Shown one piece after another: positions 1-6,751 of a stretch of DNA of 7,198 nucleotides. The notes under the pieces are model-generated. The model did no database searches. It saw only the letters and a program-made list of their open reading frames with translations, and was not told the DNA's origin. The DNA is taken from positions 1 through 7,198 of the forward strand of contig JBKCNM010000076.1 of the NCBI GenBank assembly GCA_046297395.1, read 5' to 3'. The stretch comes from JBEICQ01 sp046297395 (GTDB taxonomy: Bacteria; Bacteroidota; Bacteroidia; UBA4408). A program made the translations under genes and the position numbers. How positions within the stretch are numbered: position 1 is the first letter of the stretch; the number at the start of each line of letters is the position of its first letter.

Positions 1-200
1 CCATTGGGTGAAAAAATATCGGGTACAAACAATTCATTACAAATAATCTCTACCACGATGGTAACAGAACGCGAGTAGGCACATCCGTTGGTGTCTTTTC
101 CTGTTACAAAATAAGTGGTGTTCTTCAGAGGCTTGGCAATGAGTGTGGAGCAATTGCTGCAACTCAATCCCGTTGCGGGGGTCCAATTGAAATCAACGCC
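1..200. repeat. Direct repeat of Ig-like/C-terminal module, left copy (in the broken gene)
   Basis: Positions 1-200 align without gaps to 6993-7192, with 19 mismatches in 200 by hand count. A 41-base identical block (82-122) covers the codons for TTYFVTGKDTNGC. Both copies are minus-strand coding sequence for the end of the Ig-like module and the start of the CHU_C domain. The copies are 6992 bp apart in direct orientation. Confidence 0.88.
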
Positions 201-729
201 ATATCTTATATTGATAAAAAAAGAATCACCCAAAGCTATAAGCGTATCCGAGGCCGTTAATGAAACATTGGCATTGGGAATGACACCCACATGATTCTGT
301 GCGGAGGCTCAGTATCCGTTTTGGTAGGTGATGACAACTGTGTAGATACCCTCAGCTGGACCTATATTATACAGCCCTTTGGCTGCATTCGAACATAGAT
401 AAGTTAAGCTACCCGATTCTTCAGATGCATTTACAGATGCTGTACCATTGTTTTGTCCAGAAAATGAGGATGTGGAGGTTACTTTGGCTGAAAGCAGATT
501 GCCATTCTTGGGGCTGTAGGAAGCAAATTCTTTTGTTGCATAGATATTACTTCCCGATTCAAACACCGGTATTCCACTATTAAAATTAAGATGCTGACCA
601 AAGCCAAAATTCCAAATATTGGCCTGCTTTGCGGCAAAGATTTTCCTTGATCTGATTGTTTCCTTCGTGCAAAAAAACGAGTGTGAGGAAAAATATTTTT
701 CCAAAATTATTCACGAAAAATCCGGACAT
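1..729 (-). pseudogene. Broken T9SS type B surface-protein gene (frameshift, in-frame stop, internal loss), runs off left edge
   Basis: This is a decayed relative of the secreted proteins at 2579-6514 and 6752-7198. An ATG at 729-727 opens a good signal peptide (MSGFFVNNFGKIFFLTLVF), but the frame is lost in a run of seven T (671-677 on the plus strand). Removing one T joins it to the frame that reads RKIFAAKQANIWNFG and LNFNSG, which resembles the WYFG..AGLNFNSG opening of propeller-bearing Bacteroidota secreted proteins. After about 45 residues it passes straight into one SprB-like module (NNGTASVNASEESGS...YTVVITYQNGY), so most of the expected propeller is missing. The module has lost hallmark residues (WSNG reads CSNA). 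A TGA at 309-311 interrupts it, yet the same frame stays open to the window edge and encodes ASDTLIALGD, an Ig-like module (WTPATGLSC...YFVTGKDTNGC) and the start of a CHU_C domain (NELFVPDIFSPNG). The alignment to the intact copy runs through the TGA without a gap. A short protein from TTG at 704 to the TGA is possible in principle but would lack both export and sorting signals. Confidence 0.8.
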
Positions 730-735
730 GGAAAA

Positions 736-765
736 TTGAGGATTCGTTTTTTATTAGTTGATTTG
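736..765 (+). promoter_or_regulatory. Candidate Bacteroidota-type promoter for the 788-2542 gene
   Basis: In the 58-bp divergent gap, TTG at 736-738 and TTGATTTG at 758-765 are 19 bases apart. The Bacteroidota consensus is TTTG, then about 19-21 bases, then TAnnTTTG; the second box matches five of its six fixed positions, with T in place of A. Transcription would start near 770, leaving a leader of about 15-20 bases before the ATG. The region is AT-rich, so chance matches are likely. Confidence 0.3.
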
Positions 766-787
766 AATGCTAAAAAACCAATTATAG

Positions 788-2542
788 ATGAAAACAATTA
801 ATCGCTCCCCGCGAAAGTGCATCACTTTTATATTCATGATTATCTCATTGATGACAAGCTCAACACTAAAGTCCCAGAACTGGTCTACTTTCAATGGTGG
901 AAACCAAAAAAACGGATGTACCGGATTAAGCGGACCCGAAAACATTTCATCAAGCTATTGGACGGTTACAAGTCCAACCAATACCGTTTGGGGCAATGCT
1001 GTTTACACTTTTGGTGACAAATTTGTTTCTTCCAGGGGAAGTGTATCTCCCTACACATTTCTGGTAGAAATGCGTAAGCTCACTGATGGATCTCTCATTT
1101 GGTCCAAAAGCATTTCCGAAGTTGCCCGCTTGTATGCAGTAGGTTTTACAGAAGATGCAGTGTATGCTGCCGATTATCAGGATACCATTTCAATTCTTTA
1201 TGCACTGAGTGTTGACAGTGGAAATATCAAGTGGAGCATCCCCACAAAAATGTTTCCCGGTAACACCGGTATTTGTTTTGCCCCGGATGGAGATCCGATT
1301 ATTTTCGGAAAAAGACTCGACAGACGAACAGGCATTCCGGTATGGACTTATGATTATATGATTCCAATTGTTCCGGATGGTGGATTCGTGGTGCATGGAG
1401 ATACCTATTACCATTGGACCGGTTCAGCAATCACACCCAAGAGATTGATTGCTGTTGACATTGTTACCGGACTATTGAAGTATGAATCTGATGATCTTCC
1501 CGGCGATGGTGATCAGGAAAACGATCTAATTGTTGCACCCAACGGTACTATCTATATAGCCAGGGATGGAGGTGCCTTGCATGCTTTCAGCGACAATGGA
1601 ATCGGTTTTCAGGAGCTATGGTCTGCCTCACCCGCTGTATTTCCCAAGTCTTTTGGTCCGGGAAATACGATCTATTGTGCAAAAACCAACGACGGCAGTT
1701 TTTCGGGAACACTCATGCGCATCAGTGCACAAAATGGGGCAGTGATTGATTCTGTGCCCGGGACCCTCGCAGCCTATGTAAGCGTAGATGCTGATTCAAC
1801 AGTATATGTAAACAACGGAGAAGGCCCCAATGGCCGTTTAACAGCTTTCACCCATGATTTGCAAAGCACGAAATGGACCATGGGTCTTCCTTTTTCAACC
1901 TATCTAGGTGCTCCCATTGGCAAAGAAGGGGTATTGGTAGCAGTGGGTGAAGGATCAGAAATCAAGGCATACAAACCCACTATCAGCAGAAAGCCTCTGG
2001 CTGATTTCCGCTCCAGTGGAAGAGATATACAACAACAACAGCCCATCAGTTTCTTTGATCAGTCATCCTACTTACCCACTTCATGGTATTGGTCATTTCC
2101 GGGTGGCAATCCATCCACATCAAATCAACAAAATCCCTCAGGAATCACCTATGCACAAACCGGTATGTATCCTGTGAAATTGGTTGCCTCCAATGCATTT
2201 GGCTCCGACTCGGTGGTAAAAACAAGTTATGTGGTAGTGTCCCCTTTAAATGGAACGAATGATAAAAGTTCCATGAATTCCTTCATGATTAATCAGAACC
2301 ATCCAAATCCTTTTACAACTTCAACAACCATCACATGTCAAACCAAAGACATATCAGTACCAACCAATCTCACTGTGTATGATGCATACGGAAAAGAAGT
2401 TGCCATCCTGATAAACGAGATACTCCCTCCCGGTTTTCATCAGGTTCCTTTTCACGCCGATGCACTTCCTCCCGGGATGTATTTCTACACCCTGCGCACA
2501 GGTCATCAGTCCTCCACAAAAAAAATGACAATCATCAGGTAG
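788..2542 (+). CDS. Secreted PQQ-like beta-propeller and PKD protein with T9SS type A sorting domain
   Basis: This encodes 584 residues and its substrate is unknown. The ATG at 788 is directly preceded by an in-frame TAG, so no upstream start exists; no clear Shine-Dalgarno is seen, as is common in Bacteroidota. Residues 1-30 form a signal peptide: basic start, hydrophobic core CITFIFMIISLM, likely cleavage near KSQ|NW. Residues about 31-400 contain repeated PQQ-like blade signatures (DGSLIWSKS, LYALSVDSGNIKWS, RRTGIPVWTYD, LIAVDIVTG, GGALHAFSD, AFTHDLQSTKW), a fold that usually serves binding or scaffolding. Residues about 403-485 form a PKD domain (SWYWSFPGGNPSTSNQQNPS...YPVKLVASNAFGSDS). 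Residues about 496-584 form a T9SS type A domain (NQNHPNPFTTSTTI, YDAYGKEV, LPPGMYFYTLRTG, KKMTIIR), so export by Sec and then T9SS to the surface or medium is expected. It stands alone, divergent from the remnant at 1-729 and convergent with the gene ending at 2579. No frameshift or missing domain is apparent. The domain calls are read by eye. Confidence 0.93.
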   Translation: MKTINRSPRKCITFIFMIISLMTSSTLKSQNWSTFNGGNQKNGCTGLSGPENISSSYWTVTSPTNTVWGNAVYTFGDKFVSSRGSVSPYTFLVEMRKLTDGSLIWSKSISEVARLYAVGFTEDAVYAADYQDTISILYALSVDSGNIKWSIPTKMFPGNTGICFAPDGDPIIFGKRLDRRTGIPVWTYDYMIPIVPDGGFVVHGDTYYHWTGSAITPKRLIAVDIVTGLLKYESDDLPGDGDQENDLIVAPNGTIYIARDGGALHAFSDNGIGFQELWSASPAVFPKSFGPGNTIYCAKTNDGSFSGTLMRISAQNGAVIDSVPGTLAAYVSVDADSTVYVNNGEGPNGRLTAFTHDLQSTKWTMGLPFSTYLGAPIGKEGVLVAVGEGSEIKAYKPTISRKPLADFRSSGRDIQQQQPISFFDQSSYLPTSWYWSFPGGNPSTSNQQNPSGITYAQTGMYPVKLVASNAFGSDSVVKTSYVVVSPLNGTNDKSSMNSFMINQNHPNPFTTSTTITCQTKDISVPTNLTVYDAYGKEVAILINEILPPGFHQVPFHADALPPGMYFYTLRTGHQSSTKKMTIIR

Positions 2543-2578
2543 TCGAAAGAAAAAGTTCAAGCCAGATCAATCACGCTC

Positions 2579-5500
2579 TTACCTGAGCAAAGTGAGGTTT
2601 CCCGCGCGTTCAATCTTTTGTCCATCCAATTGCTCCACATACAATCTGTATACATACACACCTGTGGGAGAAGGCAATCCTTTGTGCGTACCATCCCAAC
2701 ATCCATTGATATCGTTGGTAAGATAAATCAATTCTCCCCAGCGGTTGTAGATGCCAAAAGTCATCTCTTTGATGCAATTGCTGTACACACATACCTTTTC
2801 ATTTTCTGAAACACCAACATTATTAGGTGAAAAAACATCAGGCACAAACAATTCATTACAAATAATTTCCACCACAATATTTACTGATCGGGAGTATACA
2901 CATCCAGCAGTATCCTCCCCTGTTACTATATAAGTGGTATTTTTTGTTGGAAAAGCAAGTACACTTGGGCAATCGGTACAATTCAATCCAAGTGCAGGTG
3001 ACCAGAGATAATTCACACCATTGCTCACTGCAATTTTTACTGTATCACCAAGCTGAATCAATGTGTCGGAAGCAACAATTCCTACATCGGCTGCCGGCAA
3101 TGCACCTACATTCACCTGAATCTCTGCTGTGCAGCCGTTTTGATCGGTTGCTACAACGGTATAATTACCGGGAGCCAAACCGGTATTCGTACTGCCCATA
3201 AATCCATTCGACCATGCGTATGTAAAGTTTCCGCTGCCTCCTGATGCATTGGCAATGGCAATGCCATTGTCAAGGTTACAACTGGCTGATGTCTGGTTTC
3301 CGGTTAAGGAAAGGGGTGCGTTAATGCTAAGATTAATCACCAAAATACTATCACATCCATCGGAAGCAACAAGTGTATCGGAATAGAGACCGCTCTGGTT
3401 GTAAACCGTTCCCCAGGGAGAGGTGAATGCACCGCATGAAGTGATGCTCTGTTCCGACAGGTAATTGTTGAAAATGGTAAGATTGAGTGTGATCACGCTA
3501 TCACAACCATTGATTGCAGCAATCGTATCTGTATATGTACCGCTTTGTGTATAAATCAGGCCCCAGGGAGATGTATATATCCCACATGAACTGATGCTTA
3601 GCTGACTCTGTGAACCGTTGTTAATGATGAGATTTAATGTAATGATGCTGTCGCAACCGTTAGATGCGGTGAGTGTATCAACATAGGTCCCACTCTGGTT
3701 ATATACTGATCCCCAGGGTGCGGTGTAGGAGGTACATGAGGTATCATTCATCTGAAATGAATTGGGCAACCCATTGGCGTGCTGAATGGTAAAATTTACA
3801 ATCTCCGGTTTCCCGCAAGCCCCACGAACGATGCAGGAATAATTACCGGGGCATAAGCCGGTGATTGTACTTGTAGACATGGTAAGATCTGCTTGATACT
3901 GTCCGTTGCTCCACTCAAAACTATATGGTCTTTCGCCCTGACTCGCAGTTACTGTGGCAGTACCATCGCAAGGATTGCAGGAATTAGCTGCTGTACTGCT
4001 GGAGGTAACACTGATATTGGGAATGGTAAATTTTGCGATTAAAATTTCATATTCATTGAGACCATTGGGATCGAGCGTATTGTCGAAGTAAGCTCCCGCT
4101 CCCGGGTTTGCAAGAGGGAAATTGGAGGCCAAGTAAGGAATCGCAAATGCTCTATAAGTAGAGCCAAAAACATAAACAAACTGATTAATTTGATCAATTG
4201 CAATAGAGGAACCTATTTCATTCCCAGATCCATTGATGTAACTAATCCAGTGAACTTCTCCGCTGGGTGAGAACCGACCCACCAATTCCTCAACGGCCAT
4301 GGTATTGGGATTTGCTGTATTGTCGAAAAAAACAGAATTCACATTATTGGTGTTATTTGCAAAAGTGGGATCATCGGTGCCTGCAATAAAGTAGAGGTTG
4401 CCACAATCATCCGTTTCAATCACATCAAAAGATTCGTAATATTCATATTGGAAATCGCCGCCAAAAAAGGTAGCCCATGTCCTGTTCCCGTTATTGTCAA
4501 ACTTCACGAAATACAAGTCATTCAAACCCAAATTGATATTTCCCTGAAAAAAAGTACCCGCATTTTGGGTAGGAAAATTATTTGACTCAGTCATGCCTGT
4601 CATAAAAAGGGCACCCTGTGGATCTCGTGCAAGTGAAAACAACAATTCATTTGAATTGCCACCATAATAAGTTGACCAAAGCCTGCTTCCGGTGGATGAG
4701 AACTTGATGATAAAGGCATCGATAAGTCCACCATTAACCGCCTGAAAAAATGTCCCGTTATCCTGTGTTGGAAAATCTGTGGAATTTGTCTCCCCTGATA
4801 CAAAAATGTTTCCGATTGCATCGGTTACAATTGAATGCCCTTCATCCAAGCCGCTGCCACCATAGAAGCTCGACCATTGCCTGATACCATTTCCATCAAA
4901 TTTGAGAATAAATGCATCAGCAGATCCTGCGTTATTGCCCTGAAAAAAAGCACCTCCGTTCTGCAAGGGAAAGTTTGCCGACTCTGATTTGCCGCATATC
5001 AATAGATTGCCATTGGAATCAATACAATGACCATAGGCCCCATCCCATCCGCTGCCACCATAATAGGTAGCCCACTGTCTTACACCACTGCTATCGAACT
5101 TAAGAATAAAGGCATCGTAATCGCCAGCCAGATTTGGTTGAAAATACGAGCCCATCGCGCCATTTTGCACCGGAAAATTCCCTGAATTCGTTAATCCACT
5201 CACAAAAATATTCCCTGAGGCATCTGTGCTAACAAAATAGGCAGCATCCAAGCTGCCGCCCGAATAATAAGTTGACCAAAGCAGGGCGCCGGTGGGTGAA
5301 AACTTAATCAAAAATGCATCCACTTCTATTCCGCCGGCTCCAAAGGTGTTAGAGAAATAAGCACCACCACCGGGATTTTGGACAGGAAAATTGACCGATG
5401 AGGTATAACCTGTGAGGTATAGATTTCCATTCAAGTCGGTTTCAGCCGAAAGGCATTTATCCCAATTATCAGTACCTCCAAAAAAAGTATACCAGTTTAA

Positions 5501-6514
5501 TACAGGATCAATCACCAGTACTTTTTGTGTATCGTATTCGCCAATATCAAATCCAAGGAGTGTTTTATTTTCACCTGCCGCATCGAGTGTAAATGCACTT
5601 GCTATTTCCTTGTTTGTTCCTGCCTGATAAGTAAATGGCCTTGCCTCTGAAAGGGTTCCCAGTGCAGATTGCATCTTTACTCCACCATGTTCATCAAGCA
5701 ACAAAGGATGTTGGCCTTCATACTTCATTTTTATTTTTGAGACATCAGCACCGGGATGTAAAACAAAATCATATTTCATCCCTCCTTTACTACTTTGATA
5801 AATCACCCAATCTGTTTTGGGATATACATCCCTGATGGTTATTTTTTCATACTCGTGTACATCGTAAATACCCTCCGGGCAATGACCATAAAAATAATTC
5901 TGCCGATTGGAACTTTTACCTTCCTTGACAATCTTTCCCGGGTCAATATGGGCGCCTTCCAGTTGTACATTGATCCATGCCATTTGCATACCCGGTAAAG
6001 TTGCCCGAGGCAACATATTCATATTGGCAAGAGAGCGGTTTTTTGAAGCCTCCTGCTGCTCCTTTTCCGGTGCTTTTAGAAATACATAAGTCAGTCCTTT
6101 GTCAGTGATATATACATGCATCCCGGGAGCCTCTGCTTTAAATAAAACAAAGGGGACCGGCTGTTGATTGATATCCCTCATCTGCCCTTTATTTTCAACA
6201 AAAAAAACATGCTGAGAATCCATATATGCTTTCCCTTTTTCAAGAGATGCTAGTGAAGAGATGCTAGTAGGAAGCATGCTCTTGGATGCCGGTTCTTCTT
6301 CCAAATATGTAGAAGGCAAAAAATCGCTTGCATCTTTAGCCGTCTTGGCTGATCCTATACTCATAATGACCAAGAAAAAGAAAAACAATCCTGCCTTCAA
6401 ATAGTCACCCATTTGCTTAACGATTAAAACAAGACTTACAAATTGCCCGGTTACCTGAAGACACTTGAAAGAGACATTTCTTACTACCTGCACCATAATT
6501 TTTTGAATTTTCAT
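2579..6514 (-). CDS. Large SBBP beta-propeller surface protein with SprB-like modules and type B gliding-motility C-terminal domain
   Basis: This encodes 1311 residues from ATG 6514, or 1277 from ATG 6412. The inner ATG is attractive because residues 35-56 (MGDYLKAGLFFFFLVIMS..) form a normal signal peptide, whereas the first 34 residues look like non-export sequence; neither start has a clear ribosome site. Residues about 101-340 (FFVENKGQM..., YDFVLHPGADVSKI, RPFTYQ) match the DUF7948-like domain that precedes SBBP repeats. Residues about 341-830 hold seven SBBP blades marked by W.TYYGG and NFPVQN. A SprB-like module follows at about 838-911, three 50-residue Cys-containing repeats at about 920-1065, a second SprB module (AWSNG...GLAPGNYTVVATDQNGC) at about 1065-1135, an Ig-like module at about 1135-1215, and the CHU_C/type B T9SS domain at about 1217-1311 (LFVPDVFSPN, MTFGIYNRWGELIY, GVYVYRLYV, GNLTLLR). 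It is probably exported by Sec and T9SS and held on the surface, in an adhesin-like or structural role. The ligand is unknown and no catalytic motif was seen. Confidence 0.93.
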   Translation of the reverse strand: MKIQKIMVQVVRNVSFKCLQVTGQFVSLVLIVKQMGDYLKAGLFFFFLVIMSIGSAKTAKDASDFLPSTYLEEEPASKSMLPTSISSLASLEKGKAYMDSQHVFFVENKGQMRDINQQPVPFVLFKAEAPGMHVYITDKGLTYVFLKAPEKEQQEASKNRSLANMNMLPRATLPGMQMAWINVQLEGAHIDPGKIVKEGKSSNRQNYFYGHCPEGIYDVHEYEKITIRDVYPKTDWVIYQSSKGGMKYDFVLHPGADVSKIKMKYEGQHPLLLDEHGGVKMQSALGTLSEARPFTYQAGTNKEIASAFTLDAAGENKTLLGFDIGEYDTQKVLVIDPVLNWYTFFGGTDNWDKCLSAETDLNGNLYLTGYTSSVNFPVQNPGGGAYFSNTFGAGGIEVDAFLIKFSPTGALLWSTYYSGGSLDAAYFVSTDASGNIFVSGLTNSGNFPVQNGAMGSYFQPNLAGDYDAFILKFDSSGVRQWATYYGGSGWDGAYGHCIDSNGNLLICGKSESANFPLQNGGAFFQGNNAGSADAFILKFDGNGIRQWSSFYGGSGLDEGHSIVTDAIGNIFVSGETNSTDFPTQDNGTFFQAVNGGLIDAFIIKFSSTGSRLWSTYYGGNSNELLFSLARDPQGALFMTGMTESNNFPTQNAGTFFQGNINLGLNDLYFVKFDNNGNRTWATFFGGDFQYEYYESFDVIETDDCGNLYFIAGTDDPTFANNTNNVNSVFFDNTANPNTMAVEELVGRFSPSGEVHWISYINGSGNEIGSSIAIDQINQFVYVFGSTYRAFAIPYLASNFPLANPGAGAYFDNTLDPNGLNEYEILIAKFTIPNISVTSSSTAANSCNPCDGTATVTASQGERPYSFEWSNGQYQADLTMSTSTITGLCPGNYSCIVRGACGKPEIVNFTIQHANGLPNSFQMNDTSCTSYTAPWGSVYNQSGTYVDTLTASNGCDSIITLNLIINNGSQSQLSISSCGIYTSPWGLIYTQSGTYTDTIAAINGCDSVITLNLTIFNNYLSEQSITSCGAFTSPWGTVYNQSGLYSDTLVASDGCDSILVINLSINAPLSLTGNQTSASCNLDNGIAIANASGGSGNFTYAWSNGFMGSTNTGLAPGNYTVVATDQNGCTAEIQVNVGALPAADVGIVASDTLIQLGDTVKIAVSNGVNYLWSPALGLNCTDCPSVLAFPTKNTTYIVTGEDTAGCVYSRSVNIVVEIICNELFVPDVFSPNNVGVSENEKVCVYSNCIKEMTFGIYNRWGELIYLTNDINGCWDGTHKGLPSPTGVYVYRLYVEQLDGQKIERAGNLTLLR
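2715..2793. repeat. Near-identical 79-bp direct repeat, copy 1 (CHU_C domain of the large gene)
   Basis: Aligned by hand without gaps to 6888-6966, this copy differs at two of 79 positions (2759 and 2783), and the first 44 bases are identical. It encodes the YSNCIKEMTFGIYNRWGEL core of the type B sorting domain, and both differences are synonymous. The sequence on each side is clearly less similar. It could serve as a substrate for homologous exchange between the two genes. Confidence 0.85.
3319..3748 (-). repeat. Three 150-bp (50-residue) tandem repeats in the large surface-protein gene
   Basis: The spacing is exact: the string CCCCAGGG occurs at 3411, 3561 and 3711, and the NGCDS codons recur at 3348, 3498 and 3648. 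Each unit encodes SC..(Y/F)T(S/A)PWG, (N/T)QSG.Y.DT, and NGCDS(I/V)...NL.I, with one Cys near the start and one in NGCDS that could pair in a disulfide. This repeat type is widespread in secreted Bacteroidota proteins, where it probably acts as a spacer or stalk. The units have diverged at third positions, so the duplication is not very recent. Confidence 0.88.
4025..5500 (-). repeat. Seven degenerate SBBP beta-propeller repeats inside the large surface-protein gene
   Basis: In protein order the blade motifs are NWYTFFGG, LWSTYYSGG, QWATYYGG, QWSSFYGG, LWSTYYGG, TWATFFGG and HWISYINGS. Each is followed by an acidic or Asn-rich GN(I/L)..(S/T)G strand and a NFP.QN-like motif. The sixth blade lacks the NFP motif and reads TDDPTFANN. 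Six of the blades end in a [DE]..(I/L).KF-type strand (DAFILKF, DAFIIKF, DLYFVKF, EILIAKF). Seven units would close one ring. This is a protein-level repeat; the DNA has diverged too far to be a recombination substrate. Confidence 0.8.
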
Positions 6515-6527
6515 ATTTAGAGTTTTA

Positions 6528-6535
6528 CAAAACTA
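6528..6535 (-). promoter_or_regulatory. Candidate -7 box (TAGTTTTG) for the 2579-6514 gene
   Basis: Read on the minus strand, 6535-6528 is TAGTTTTG, a full match to the Bacteroidota TAnnTTTG -7 element. Two TTTG boxes lie upstream (6565-6562 and 6551-6548), but their spacings of 26 and 12 bases are off the usual 19-21, so the -33 half is weak. A start of transcription near 6522 would leave almost no leader before ATG 6514 and would fit better with translation from ATG 6412. The rest of the 6515-6751 gap shows no gene, RNA or convincing hairpin. Confidence 0.35.
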
Positions 6536-6751
6536 TATCGTGTACTCCAAATTATTTTACACAAATTAGCCTCCCATTTACCAAGATTCAAAACAAACAT
6601 ATTCAAGCACATACAAGTGTAACTTTAAAAAATCAACCAAATTTTTGCATCAAATCATAGGAGCTTAAGTTGTAAGTGCTAAACATCCAAAACATCTCTC
6701 GTGAATGTCTCCTTTAATGAACAAGGCCCTGAGAGCAACAACAAAATTTCT

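Noticed and set aside
309..704. Treating the 131-codon frame from TTG 704 to TGA 309 as a complete small gene
   Set aside because: It begins inside a frameshifted signal peptide and ends inside a conserved module, so it is a fragment of a larger broken gene.
619..801. A plus-strand 60-codon open frame ending just after the start of the 788 gene
   Set aside because: It lies opposite the signal peptide and N-terminus of the minus-strand remnant, has no recognisable domain, and its frame follows from the opposite coding sequence.
2030..2043. A CAA repeat encoding four Gln, considered as a variable microsatellite
   Set aside because: There are only four Gln codons and the last is CAG. This is too short to be slippage-prone, and it lies in a PKD linker.
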